Assembly: GCA_016946835.1 (NCBI GenBank)
Contig: JACVTC010000159.1
Span: forward strand, 77,501 to 100,000
Direction: 5' to 3'
Length of the DNA: 22,500 nt
Source of the DNA: Neocallimastix lanati (nom. inval.)
Lineage: Eukaryota; Neocallimastigomycota; Neocallimastigomycetes; Neocallimastigales; Neocallimastigaceae
Within the stretch, counting starts at the first letter, position 1, and the number at the start of each line of letters is the position of its first letter. Positions 9,581 to 20,841 of the stretch are shown here, piece by piece. A program made the position numbers and the translations under genes. The notes beneath the pieces are model-generated. The model was not told the origin of the DNA and searched no databases. It saw only the letters and a list, made by a program, of their open reading frames with translations.

Positions 9581-9745
9581 TAAATAAATACTTTTTTTTT
9601 TTTCTTATTTTATTATTTATTATTAAATAAATACTTTTTTCTTATTTTATTATTTATTATTAAATAAATACTTTTTTCTTTATTTTACTATTTATTATTA
9701 AATAAATACCCTTTTTTCTTATTTTATTATTTATTAAATAAATAA
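9581..9745. repeat. Tandem repeat, about five copies of a 36-43 bp unit
   Basis: Each unit starts TAAATAAATACTTTTTT and continues CTTATTTTATTATTTATTAT. Starts are at 9581, 9624, 9661, 9699 and 9735. Length changes come mostly from the T run and the number of ATT units. Confidence 0.8.
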
Positions 9746-10205
9746 AAAATTTTTTTTTTTACTGTAACAATTGTGTTAAATAATTATGTTTTGGTTAATT
9801 AATAGTGTCGTAAATAATATTTAATCTATTTCTATTTAATTTATTAAAATATTTTAAAATTAAACATTAAAAAAAAAAAAAATGGAGATAAACTTCGTTG
9901 AATGATTTTTACTTTTTAGGGAGAAAAATTTATTTAGTATCTTTTATTTTTAAAATCTTTATTTTTACTATTTTGCTGGTGAGTAACTCTTCAGAGTTAT
10001 TTTGAAATACTTTATAGAGCTCTTAAAGACTTTTTTTTTTTTTTTTTTTTTCTTTACATTCCTAAACTACTCAATGATTCAATGATACTTCTTTATATAT
10101 AATAATTACTAGTTATCAAGTTTTTTCAGTTTAACCATTGGAAATATTAATTATTTTTTTTACAGATATCATTAAAAAATATTAATAAAAGTTTTTCATA
10201 CTACA
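9746..10205. other. AT-rich non-coding stretch
   Basis: Poly-A near 9870 and a run of about 20 T near 10031-10050. No coding or RNA feature is visible. Confidence 0.55.
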
Positions 10206-10675
10206 AACTACTCCTAACAATAATAATAAATAATAAATAATAAATTATAAATAATTGAATAAATAATTAAATAATTGAATAATAAATAATAATAATAAAT
10301 AATAAATAATAAGTAATTAATAATAAATAATAAAAAGAGTATTTATTAATAAATAATAAATAATAAATAATAAATAATAAATAATAAATAATTGAATAAT
10401 AAATAATAAATAATTAAATAATTGAATAATAAATAATAATAATAAATAATAAATAATAAATAATAAATAATAAATAATAAAAAGAGTATTTATTAATAAA
10501 TAATAAATAATTAATAATAAATAATAAATAATAATTAATAAATAATAATTTGAATAATAAATAATAAATAATAAATAATTGAATAATAAATAATAAATAA
10601 TAAATAATAACTAATAAATAATAAATAATAAATAATAAATTATTGAATAATAAATAATAAATAATAAATAATAGA
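10206..10675. repeat. AATAAATAAT array (A-rich strand) with palindromic module
   Basis: Composed almost wholly of AATAAT and AATAAATA units, with scattered AATTGAATAAT variants. Two copies of a distinctive module, AAAAGAG followed by the perfect 16-bp palindrome TATTTATTAATAAATA, are centred near 10347 and 10494. Confidence 0.85.
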
Positions 10676-11065
10676 ATGCTTCACAAATCTAATAATTATT
10701 TAAAAAAAAAGAATAAGAATAATATAATATTAAGATAATAAAATTAACCAACTATAAATAATATATATATTTATATATATACAGTTTGATTTCATATTTA
10801 ACATTGGAAATATAAAAACTTATATTTTTCTATTTTCTTTTTTCTTTTTTCTTTTTAAAAAAAAAAAGAATAAAAATAAAAAATTTTAACAATGACCCTC
10901 TTTTTAATATTTTATATCCATAATTAATTTTTATATTTATTAAAGTTTTAGCTATTGTTATTGAAAATATTAATTTTCTTTTTATTCTGAAGTTGATTTA
11001 ATAACTTCATTAATCCATTGAAGACGGTTGATGCTTTTATCACATGTCACTCATATGTCACTCAC
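10676..11065. other. AT-rich spacer between two A-strand arrays
   Basis: It contains a CTTTTTT-type pyrimidine stretch (10827-10855), poly-A, and a slightly GC-richer tail with two CATATGTCACTCA / CACATGTCACTCA near-repeats at 11041-11065. No gene is visible. Confidence 0.5.
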
Positions 11066-11320
11066 AATAACAAATAATAAAAAGAGTATTTATTAATTAA
11101 TAATAAATAATAAATAATTAAAAGAGTATTTATTAATAAATAATAAATAATAAATAATAAATAATAAATAATAAAAAGAGTATTTATTAATAAATAATTG
11201 AATAATAAATAATTGAATAATAAATAATTAAATAATAAAAAGAGTATTTATTAATAAATAATAAATAATAAATAATTGAATAATTGAGTAATTAATAATA
11301 ATAAATAACAATACTAATAA
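11066..11320. repeat. AATAAATAAT array with four more palindromic modules
   Basis: Same family as 10206-10675. The AAAAGAG plus TATTTATTAAT module occurs at 11087, 11127, 11181 and 11245; the first has TTAATTAATA in place of TTAATAAATA. Its spacing of about 40-64 bp is tighter than in the first array. Confidence 0.85.
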
Positions 11321-11894
11321 ATAAAAAAAATAAAATAAAAAAAAACTTATTCTATCTCTCCCTTTTTATATAATCATATATTAGATGTTTTAGTCAGAGA
11401 AATCTATTGATGGCCTGATGATGAATAATTCATACTCTAATTATATACAAGATAAGCATAATATATGCAATATAAATTAAAAGAATACAATAAATATAAA
11501 TATAAATATACATGTATTCATAGAAATAGTTATAAATTATTACAGAGAATAAAATAAAAAAATAAAATGAAAAAAAGAAAAAAAAAAGTGTTTAGTATAG
11601 ATTACCTCCATATTCAATAAATTCTTAATTATTATTCACATCGTGATTATGTTCTGATTACTTTTATGATTCATTATAAAACGATTCTTTTTTTTTTTTT
11701 TTTTCTATAATTTCTAGATAAATAATTTATTATTCATTTAATTATTCAATTATTTAATTATTCAATTATTCAATTATTCAATTATTTAATTATATATTTT
11801 TTTTTCTTTTTTGATTATTTATTAATTTTTCAACATTTAATTTTCAATGGTAAAAATGGTTAAGTTCCACAAAAACTTTAAATATTATTATTTC
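11321..11894. other. AT-rich spacer between oppositely oriented arrays
   Basis: This is the centre of the large inverted arrangement. It has modest-complexity DNA at 11345-11470, a T run of about 20 near 11689-11704, and an ATTCAATT array at 11736-11795. No ORF or RNA gene is visible. Confidence 0.5.
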
Positions 11895-13131
11895 AATTAA
11901 TTTATATTATTTATTATTTATTATTTATTATTTATTATTTATTAATAAATACTTTAATTATTTATTATTTATTATTTATTATTTATTATTTATTTATTAT
12001 TTATTATTTATTATTTATTATTTATTATTTATTATTTATTATTTATTATTTATTATTTATTATTTATTATTTATTATTCATTATTCATTATTCATTATTT
12101 AATTATTTATTATTTATTATTTATTATTTATTATTTATTATTTATTATTTATTATTTATTATTCAATTATTTATTATATATTATTTATTATTTATTATTT
12201 ATTATTCAATTATTTATTATTTATTATTTATTATTCAATAATTTATTATTTATTATTTATTATTTATTATTTATTATTTGTTATTTATTATTTATTATTT
12301 ATTATTTATTATTTGTTATTTATTATTTATTATTTATTATTTATTATTTATTATTTATTATTTATTATTTATTATTTATTATTTATTATTTATTATTTAT
12401 TATTTATTATTTATTATTTATTATTCAATTATTTATTATATATTATTTATTATTTATTATTTATTATTCAATTATTTATTATTTATTATTTATTATTCAA
12501 TAATTTATTTATTATTTGTTATTTATTATTAATTATTTATTATTTATTATTTATTATTTATTATTTATTATTTATTATTTATTATTTATTATTTATTATT
12601 TATTATTTATTATTTATTATTTATTATTTATTATTTATTATTCAATTATTTATTATATATTATTTATTATTTATTATTTATTATTCAATTATTTATTATT
12701 TATTATTTATTATTCAATAATTTATTTATTATTTGTTATTTATTATTTATTATTTATTATTTATTATTTATTATTTATTATTTATTATTTATTATTTATT
12801 ATTTATTATTTATTATTTATTATTTATTATTTATTATTTATTATTCAATTATTTATTATATATTATTTATTATTTATTATTTATTATTCAATTATTTATT
12901 ATTTATTATTTATTATTCAATAATTTATTATTTATTATTTATTATTTATTATTTATTATTTGTTATTTATTATTTATTATTTATTATTTATTATTTGTTA
13001 TTTATTATTTATTATTTATTATTTATTATTTATTATTTATTATTTATTATTTGTTATTTATTATTTATTATTTATTATTTATTATTTATTATTTATTATT
13101 TATTATTCAATTATTTATTATTTATTATTTA
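11895..13131. repeat. TTATTATTTATT array (T-rich strand) with a higher-order repeat
   Basis: About 1.2 kb of TTATTATT and ATTTATT units, the reverse complement in type of the arrays at 10206-11320. The landmark TTATTATATATTATTT recurs at about 12171, 12433, 12650 and 12853, each followed by the same pattern of ATTCAATTATT and ATTCAATAATT variants, so blocks of about 200-260 bp have been duplicated in tandem. An inverted copy of the palindromic module of the A-strand arrays lies at 11936-11955. The open frames of 84-166 codons here (Leu-Leu-Phe-Ile-Ile-Tyr-Tyr repeats) exist because the unit lacks stops in those frames and are not genes. Confidence 0.88.
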
Positions 13132-14308
13132 CTTTGTGATATGAGATTTTCTGGTTGGTGTAACCTTTTTTTTTTTTTTTTTTATTGTTTTTCGTATCCA
13201 ATTACAAAAAAATATTTTTTTTTCTATATTTAATTTCTTAATTATTAAATAAAATTCATTCACCTAAAAGTCATGCAAGGTCAGAACAAAATGTAGACGA
13301 GACCAGGTGCTAAAAAATAAAAGCAATTTCCTATTAAATAACTAAAAAAATAAAAATAATTATATAAAACTTCACTCTAGTCATTCTTTATCTTTTATTC
13401 GACTATATTACATTTAAAAGACTTTTATTTATTTATTTTTTTTTAAAAAAAATTTCGAATAGAACGTAATAATTAATTATGATAATTATTTCAGAGATTG
13501 AATCTTAATAATCAAACATAGAGATTAACTTACATTAACTAAAAAAATAATACTTTATCATTATCATTAATATTATTATTATAATTATTTTCATATTTAA
13601 ATTGCAATTTATTTGTTTTATAAAAAAAAAAAGAAGGACAGATAAAACATACTCGTTAATTTCAACATACTATTTAATTGAAATCAAATCATTATTATTT
13701 ATTATTATTATTATTTATTATTAGTATTATTATTAGTATTATTAATATCATTATTATTTTATAATTTCTTTGTTTTGTTTTTAATTTTGAAGTAATTTAA
13801 AAAGAAATTCTGACAATTAAAAGAAAAGAAAAAGAGTCTCTTTATAATACATAATAAATCATAGAAGCAGTTGAACTTTGAGATATTGCAATTGAAATTG
13901 TTTTTTATTTTTTAAAGTATATAATATTCAGATAATATTCAGAAAATATTCAGATAAAATATGGAATTTATCAAAATGTCAAACTTTTTTTTTTTTTTTT
14001 TAAATTTTTCATTTCTAAATTATTTCATATATATTACATTACTAATGCATTATATCTACATAATATATTCACATTCTATTGATTAATATATTGTTGTATA
14101 GAAATCATAAAAAATGAAAAATCCACCAAAAAATGAAAAAATGAAAAATATTATTAAATAAAGTTTGTTATTCTATAATCCATAATACGAGAGAATAATA
14201 TATTGTAAGAGTATTTATAAATACTATTCATAATATACTACAGTAATATATATAAATATATAAATATATTTTTAATAAAAATTGAATTTTTTTTCTTGTC
14301 GAACTTTG
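13132..14308. other. AT-rich non-coding stretch with a small island
   Basis: A less repetitive patch at 13262-13330 (for example GCAAGGTCAGAACAAAAT and GACGAGACCAGGTGC) stands out but has no recognisable frame. (ATT)n occurs at about 13691-13755, and a triplicated ATAATATTCAGA-like unit near 13920-13955. No gene is visible. Confidence 0.5.
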
Positions 14309-14310
14309 AA

Positions 14311-14393
<83 letters not shown>

Positions 14394-14395
14394 AT
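14309..14395. repeat. (AAAT)n microsatellite, about 22 units
   Basis: Uninterrupted AAAT/ATAA repeat of 87 bp. It is followed by three near-repeats of TTTATAAAATTATTATTTAAA at 14407-14470. Confidence 0.9.
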
Positions 14396-14805
14396 TATTA
14401 TTAATATTTATAAAATTATTATTTAAATTTATATAATTATTATTTAAATTTATAAAATTATTATTTAAATTTTATCATTTATTATTTATTATATAAAAAG
14501 AAAAGAATAAAGGTTACAATAATGTTAGACTCTTTAATATTCAAAAGCATTATATTGTATACAATATATTATTTATATTGAGAATATATTAAATAATATA
14601 TTACTTTTCTATTCTTTTTTTTTCTTTTTTCAGTCAAGTTTTATAAATTATTGATAGAAATACAATAGCAATATATAGGTATGATATATATATATACATC
14701 ATACACATATTATAGTATATAGTAATATATATCATTAATTTAATTCTGACAAATTATATTAAAAAGTTTGTCAGAATTTAATTAATTTTGTAAAACAAAC
14801 AAATG
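14396..14805. other. AT-rich spacer with a short inverted repeat
   Basis: Non-coding. A potential hairpin lies at about 14742-14779: TTAATTCTGACAAA followed by TTTGTCAGAATTTAA, separated by about ten A/T bases. With an arm of 13-14 bp including C/G, it is the best stem in the region. Confidence 0.55.
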
Positions 14806-14880
14806 GATAATAATAAATAAATAATAATTAATTGAATAATAAATAATAAATAATAGTTTTATTTATTGTTTAAATTATTC

Positions 14881-14915
<35 letters not shown>

Positions 14916-15838
14916 TATTATTTATTTATTATTATTTATTTATTATTATTTATTATTTATTATTATTTATTTATTATTATTTATTTATTATTTATTATTT
15001 ATTATTTATTATTTATTATTTATTATTTATTATTTATTATTTATTATTTATTATTTATTATTTATTATTTATTATTTATTATTTATTATTTATTATTTAT
15101 TATTTATTATATATTATTATTATTTATTATTTATTATTTATTATTATTATTATTATTTATTATTTATTATTATTTATTATTTATTATTTATTATTTATTA
15201 TTATTATTATTATTTATTATTTATTATTATTATTATTATTATTTATTATTATTATTATTATTTATTATTTATTATTTATTATTTATTATTCAATTATTTA
15301 TTATTCAATTATTTATTATTTATTATTTATTATTCAATTATTTATTATTTATTATTCAATTATTTATTATTTATTATTTATTATTCAATAATTTATTATT
15401 TATTATTTATTATTTATTATTTATTATTTATTATTTATTATTTATTATTTATTATTCAATTATTTATTATTTATTATTCAATTATTTATTATTAATTATT
15501 TATTATTCAATTATTTATTATTTATTATTTATTATTTATTATTTATTAATTATTATTTATTATTTATTAATTATTATTTATTATTTATTTATTAATTATT
15601 TATTATTCAATTATTTAATATTTATTATTCAATTATTTATTATTTATTATTTATTATTTATTATTTATTATTTATTATTTATTATTTATTATTTATTATT
15701 TATTATTTATTATTTATTTATTTATTATTTATTATTTATTATTTATTATTTATTATTTATTATTTATTTATTTATTATTTATTATTCAATTATTTATTAT
15801 TTATTATTCAATTATTTATTATTTATTATTTATTATGT
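14806..15838. repeat. Second T-strand TTATTATTTATT array, with a short A-strand leader
   Basis: A short A-rich arm (14806-14853, AATAAATAAT with AATTGAATAAT) flips into about 970 bp of TTATTATTTATT with ATTCAATTATT variants, ending at 15838. It is the same family as 11895-13131 in the same orientation. The 209-codon open frame at 14866-15495 is repeat-encoded (Leu/Ile/Tyr/Phe) and not a gene. Confidence 0.85.
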
Positions 15839-17232
15839 AACATATCATTAATAATTATAAAAAATAAAAAATAAAAAGTAAAAATTAATTTATTAATAAT
15901 TATTCTTTTATATTAATTAACAAACTTTTTTTATTTTTATATTTTTTTTTCTCATTCTTTTTTTTTTTTTTTTTTTTCTCTTCTTCTTTCCTTTAAAGCT
16001 TTTGGTCTTTTATTTTTTTTTATTTTACTTTTATTATTAATTTATTTATTATAAATTATTAATATATAAATATATATATATTTTTTTTTACAATTATTTA
16101 ATAAACTATTTTTTCTCTTTATCTTTTCCTTACATTACCTTTTATATGTGAAATTTTGCTTTAGTTTAATTTTATAAACTATTTAATATTTGATAAATGA
16201 ATATATAGTTATATATATATTTTTTATAATTAAATAATTTTAATAACCAATTTAATAAAATAAATATATATTTTAATGGTATAATTTTAAAAGACTTTAA
16301 AATTAAATAAAAACTAAAAATTTTATTTAATTTTTTTTGTTTAAAAGAAAAATAAAAATTTAATGCTATATGAAAGGAAATAAACAAAAATAATAAAAAG
16401 AAAAAGGAAAAGGAAAAAATAGAAATAATAATTTTAAAAAAAAAAAAAAAAAATTATAATGAATAAAAATTTTAGACCAAAAAAAAAAAAAAAAAAAAGG
16501 TATAAAATAAATTTATATTATATATTATATATATATATATAAAAGTATATATGTTTTAATAAAATTTATTTGTAAATTGAATTCTTTTACATACTACATA
16601 GCATAAAAAATTAAAAAAAAAAATAATAATCGAAAGTATATATGTGTTTGATTTTGAGAAATTTAAACCCATAAAATACGAATTCAATAAAAGTAAAGTA
16701 AAAACAAACACAATTACAATATATTAAATAAAACAAAAATTCTCTTTTGAAATTATTATTATTTATTATTATTATTATTATTTTTTTTTTTTTAAAAAAA
16801 AAAAAAAAAAGAAAAAAAGAAAAAATTAATAGTATTAATAATAATAATAATAATAATAAAAAGGGAGAAATAATTAAGAAATTACTTGATATTTAATATT
16901 CAATAAATTATTCGACCGATAAAACCATTTTTGTAGATAAAAAATATATATAATATTAAATATTGTATATAAAAAATAAAAAAATAAAAAATAAAAAAAG
17001 AAAGTATCAAATCGCATTATTAAATATCATATTTTTTCCAAAGTTATATTAAAATTTATTTAAGAAATTAAGTAATAATCATAACTGGCTATATTATAAA
17101 TATAATAGTAATATATATATATATTTGTATAATTTAATTAATTAAAAAAAAAAAAAAAAAAACGATAGAACGTTTTTCTTTTCGGTATTACTTATTAAAT
17201 AGAATAAACTAATAAAAAACAATAATAACAAT
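15839..17232. other. Upstream region of the 7TM-RGS gene
   Basis: AT-rich non-coding DNA with a pyrimidine-rich block at 15948-16020, poly-A runs near 16436, 16480 and 16796, and an (AT)n tract near 16526. The last 75 bases before the start codon include the only mixed stretch (CGATAGAACGTTTTTCTTTT), plausibly leader or core promoter, but no motif can be named safely. A 71-codon minus-strand frame (16172-16387) has only composition-driven content and is not called. Confidence 0.45.
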
Positions 17233-18303
17233 ATGAATTTTAATATTTCTCGTATTATATCTCGGGCGTTGCCTCAAGAAAATCGAAATCAAATGGATAT
17301 AAATAATGAAAATGATTTTAAGAAAATTTTTGGAATGAGCTCTTTCGAAAAATCTGTATGTATACTTTTGATGGTAGTTGGAACAATTTATTTTAATGTT
17401 GTTAATATACTGTTAATTAAGAAAAGAAAAAATTATGTTATAAAACATAGAGGTATTGTTTTAACCTTGCCCTCAGCAATTGCTAGTTATTTCTTAGTTA
17501 TGAATATATTGGTAAAAAAATAATAATAATAATAGATATATATATCTATAATTTATAATGCTTTGTAGAATTTTTAATCTTAACTCTATTTTTATTGTGG
17601 TTACTTTTCTTTTTTTTTAATTATAAAAATCAAAATATTAAATGATAATAGGCAAATGAAATTTTATATACCTTGGAATTCCATAATTGTAACTATTTTT
17701 TTTTTTTAAATATATATATATATATAATTAACTAATCTTTATTTTTTTTTTTTTTAATATTAAAAAATAATATTAACTTTTATTTTTATTATATTTAAAT
17801 AATAATAATTCTATTTATAAAATATATTTATTTAAAATTTATATAGTATATATATATATTAATAATATACTTATTGTATCTGTTATTATAAGGTAAGATT
17901 AAAAAAAAAAAAAAAAAAAAAAAAAAGATAATAATCATTTTATAATTATTTAAATTGATTTTAGACATTAATTATAAAATACTATCTATATATATATAGT
18001 GGCTGTGGAAGAACTATACGTTTAATATTATTATATAATTTGAATACTTTTAAATCAGAATGCATTTTACAAATGCAAAACTTTAACGAGCAGTCAATCA
18101 AGGATAAACCTCCGAAAGTGGAGGTGAATTCCTATATGAAAACTATGAATAATATTGTGAAAAAGGTAGTTTAGAAGAATTTAAATGTTTATTATTTTTA
18201 TTATAATATATATATTATTTTTGTTATTGTTGTTATCATTATTAATAGATTTCATATATCAATAAAAAACAAACAAATGCACTAATTTTTATTAATGTTT
18301 CTT

Positions 18304-18340
<37 letters not shown>

Positions 18341-19221
18341 TTTTTATTTTTATTTTTATTATTTTATCTTTCTTCATACCTATAGAAAACTGGAAAATGG
18401 CTATTAATTGTCTCTTTGGTAAATTTATTGGATTAATAATTATATATATATGTATATTTTTTCATTAGAACTTAAAAGATTATAATTATTGTTATTAATA
18501 CTGTTATATCAATTTTTTTTTTCTGAACAATATTATAGGTACTTACATTTGTAATTACAGTAATTATGGAATTTGTTAAAAAAAATCAAAATACCGATTA
18601 TATGATTGTTAAAATGGCAGAATTTGCTCCTATTAATATATTTTTAAGTCTCATTATTTTTATCAGTGCCTATTTTATGTATTGTTTAAGAAATATTAAA
18701 GATAATGAAACATTGGGTATAAAATTTGAAGTTTTATGTTCTGTTATTTCCAGTGTGGTTGGTAAATATAATAAAAACAAAATATATCCTAATAAAAACA
18801 AAACAAAATAAAAAAATTATTTATTCATCATTTATTTATTCAATAATTAATTATTAATTTTTATATTATAAAAAAAAAGTTTTTATTTTATCATTTTTAA
18901 TGTATTATCCATCTTCCATAGTTCCTTTTATAGTCGAATATTCTCATAGTGGATCCTATTTTTATATTGCACAGGTAAAGAAAAAACCTAGAAACAAAAT
19001 AAATAAATAAATATATATATATATATAAAATTTATACAGAGAAATAGAAAATTTGAATCTTTAAAAACTATATTGAAAGTGACTTTTATTATCATTATTA
19101 CTAATTTAATTTGATTTATTTATATTTTTTTTTATTTATAATTATATATCTATATCTTTATGTTTTACTTTTTCTTAATCTATATATATATATATATATA
19201 TAATATTTTATAATATAATGA

Positions 19222-19282
<61 letters not shown>

Positions 19283-19553
19283 ATAGACCTGGATAGCTCA
19301 TTTCAACTCTGCCACCATTCCTTTAATATTAAGTTATATTGAAGAGAAAAAATTCAAAAAACAATCTAAAATTTTAAGTTCAGCTGAATTTTCAAAATGT
19401 AAGTAAGAAAGGAGGAGGGGTGTCTCATATATAATTTAAATGATATAAATTATTAAGAATACATAAAATATATATATATATATATATATGTATTTTATTG
19501 TAATCATTATATTTATATATATATATGTATTTTATTATATATAATAATATCAT

Positions 19554-19590
<37 letters not shown>

Positions 19591-20500
19591 TATTATATCG
19601 TAAATCAGTCATTGATGATTTAAAAGTTATTGCTATTAATGACTTTTGTGTTGAAAATATTTTATTTTGGGAAACTTATATTAAAATTAAGGAATTAACC
19701 TATCAATGTTTAACGAATACTGGAATATTTGAAGATAAAAATGTAGCCCTAAAGGAAGAAGATAGTCATGCTATGAATAAAGGTTTAACTGGACTTTATT
19801 CTAATTCTCGTTATAGCAGTAAACATATTGATAAAAAAGAATTTGGAATAAAAAAATCTATAAATAAACATCAATATCAACAATTCTATAATGTACATCA
19901 TCATCATGATCCTTTCTATTCTCATGCTCTGAGTAATGGTAGTAGTCATAGAAAAAATGCTATAAATCATAGTGATGATAATGATGATAATGAATACCTT
20001 TTCTATACCCCACGAGTCGTCAGTCCCACTAAACAATCTAATAAAAATTATTTCACCCCTGATGATTATAAAGATTATGATATTGATCCTAATATTCCAT
20101 TAGATTCAAGATTAGTACCCTATTATATTTCATTTTATAAAGCGTAATTAATCAACTTTTTTTTTTTTTTTACCAATTATTATTATATATATATATATAT
20201 ATTTATATTTTTAAAATATGACTATATATTATTATTTGTTTATATATGTATATAATATTTATATTACATTATATATATCTATATTATTATTGTAATTATT
20301 ATTTATAATCTAACATTATTCTATTTAAATATTTTAATTATTTATTTATATGTTAAAATTTTGATGATAATAATAATAATAATAATAATAGATTCATTGA
20401 TCCTGAGGGACCTGTAAACGTAAATATCTCATCAGATATTGCTGCCATTATTTTTAAAAATTTATTTAATAATCCTACCGTGGGTGTATTTGATGAAGTA

Positions 20501-20550
<50 letters not shown>

Positions 20551-20683
20551 TTTATTTTATTTTATTTTATTTTGTATATTGTAATATAGTTTTTTATAAT
20601 ACAAAAGATTATAGAATTATTTAATCTAGCTATATATATAATTATTTATAAAATTAACAATATTTATTTATTTTTAAATATTT

Positions 20684-20718
<35 letters not shown>

Positions 20719-20841
20719 TTAATAATAAAATATATAAATTTAACTATGAATGAAAAATAAAATTAGGCTAAAAATGATGTTATAACATCAATGTTTTTAA
20801 CCCTTTATCCACAATTTATCAATCTACGTTTTAATAGATAA
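17233..20841 (+). CDS. Seven-transmembrane RGS-domain protein, 11 exons
   Basis: Exons: 17233-17511, 17652-17688, 17847-17892, 18000-18165, 18386-18418, 18539-18761, 18922-18974, 19287-19398, 19591-20143, 20392-20497, 20767-20841. All introns are GT-AG and all phases join, giving about 560 residues ending at TAA 20839-20841. The ATG follows an in-frame TAG at 17200. Hydrophobic segments lie near residues 41-62, 75-99, 106-131, 181-201, 218-237, 249-268 and 272-296; the KKRK loop after the first suggests an outside N-terminus. The C-terminal half is an RGS domain: FCVENILFWETYIKI (335-349), then a polar insert, then FIDPEGPVNVNI (502-513) and VFDEA...LYPQF (533-553). RGS domains accelerate GTP hydrolysis on G-alpha; 7TM-RGS proteins (plant RGS1 type, fungal GprK type) do so at the membrane. 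Family assignment is firm. Exons 2 and 3, and the exon 9 acceptor, which follows a long A run, are the least certain. Confidence 0.86.
19226..19278 (+). repeat. Poly-T run of 53 in intron 7
   Basis: A homopolymer of 53 T ends eight bases before the AG of the exon 8 acceptor (AAATATAG), so it acts as an extreme polypyrimidine tract. Intron 7 is the longest in the gene (about 312 bases). Confidence 0.85.
19562..19590 (+). other. Atypical exon 9 acceptor: poly-A run followed by G
   Basis: The exon 9 reading (LLYRKSVIDDLK) needs an acceptor at or near 19590, where an A run of about 27 ends in AAG. The nearest pyrimidine stretch (TTTCTTTT) is upstream of the A run. Either the spliceosome uses this AG, or the A run is a recent expansion between the pyrimidine tract and the AG. 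cDNA would settle it. Confidence 0.55.
20503..20548 (+). repeat. Poly-T run of 46 directly after the exon 10 donor
   Basis: The donor GTAAG at 20498 runs straight into 46 T, followed by (TTTTA)n. A U-rich tract just downstream of a 5' splice site is known to help U1 recruitment through TIA-1/Nam8-type proteins; its length here is exceptional. Confidence 0.85.

Noticed and set aside
12278-13233. Several overlapping plus-strand ORFs of 84-166 codons
   Set aside because: They encode only repeated Leu-Leu-Phe-Ile-Ile-Tyr-Tyr because the TTATTATTTATT unit has no stop in those frames. There is no complexity, no domain and no start context.
14866-15495. 209-codon plus-strand ORF
   Set aside because: Same microsatellite translation (Leu/Ile/Tyr/Phe only), so length alone is not evidence of coding.
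18566-18811. Separate 81-residue protein starting MEFVKKNQ
   Set aside because: It is part of exon 6 plus read-through into intron 6. The frame extends upstream to the acceptor at 18539, and the true protein continues across the GTAAAT donor at 18762.
19785-20036. 83-codon minus-strand ORF
   Set aside because: Antisense shadow of exon 9 of the 7TM-RGS gene, whose plus-strand frame is conserved in sequence family terms.
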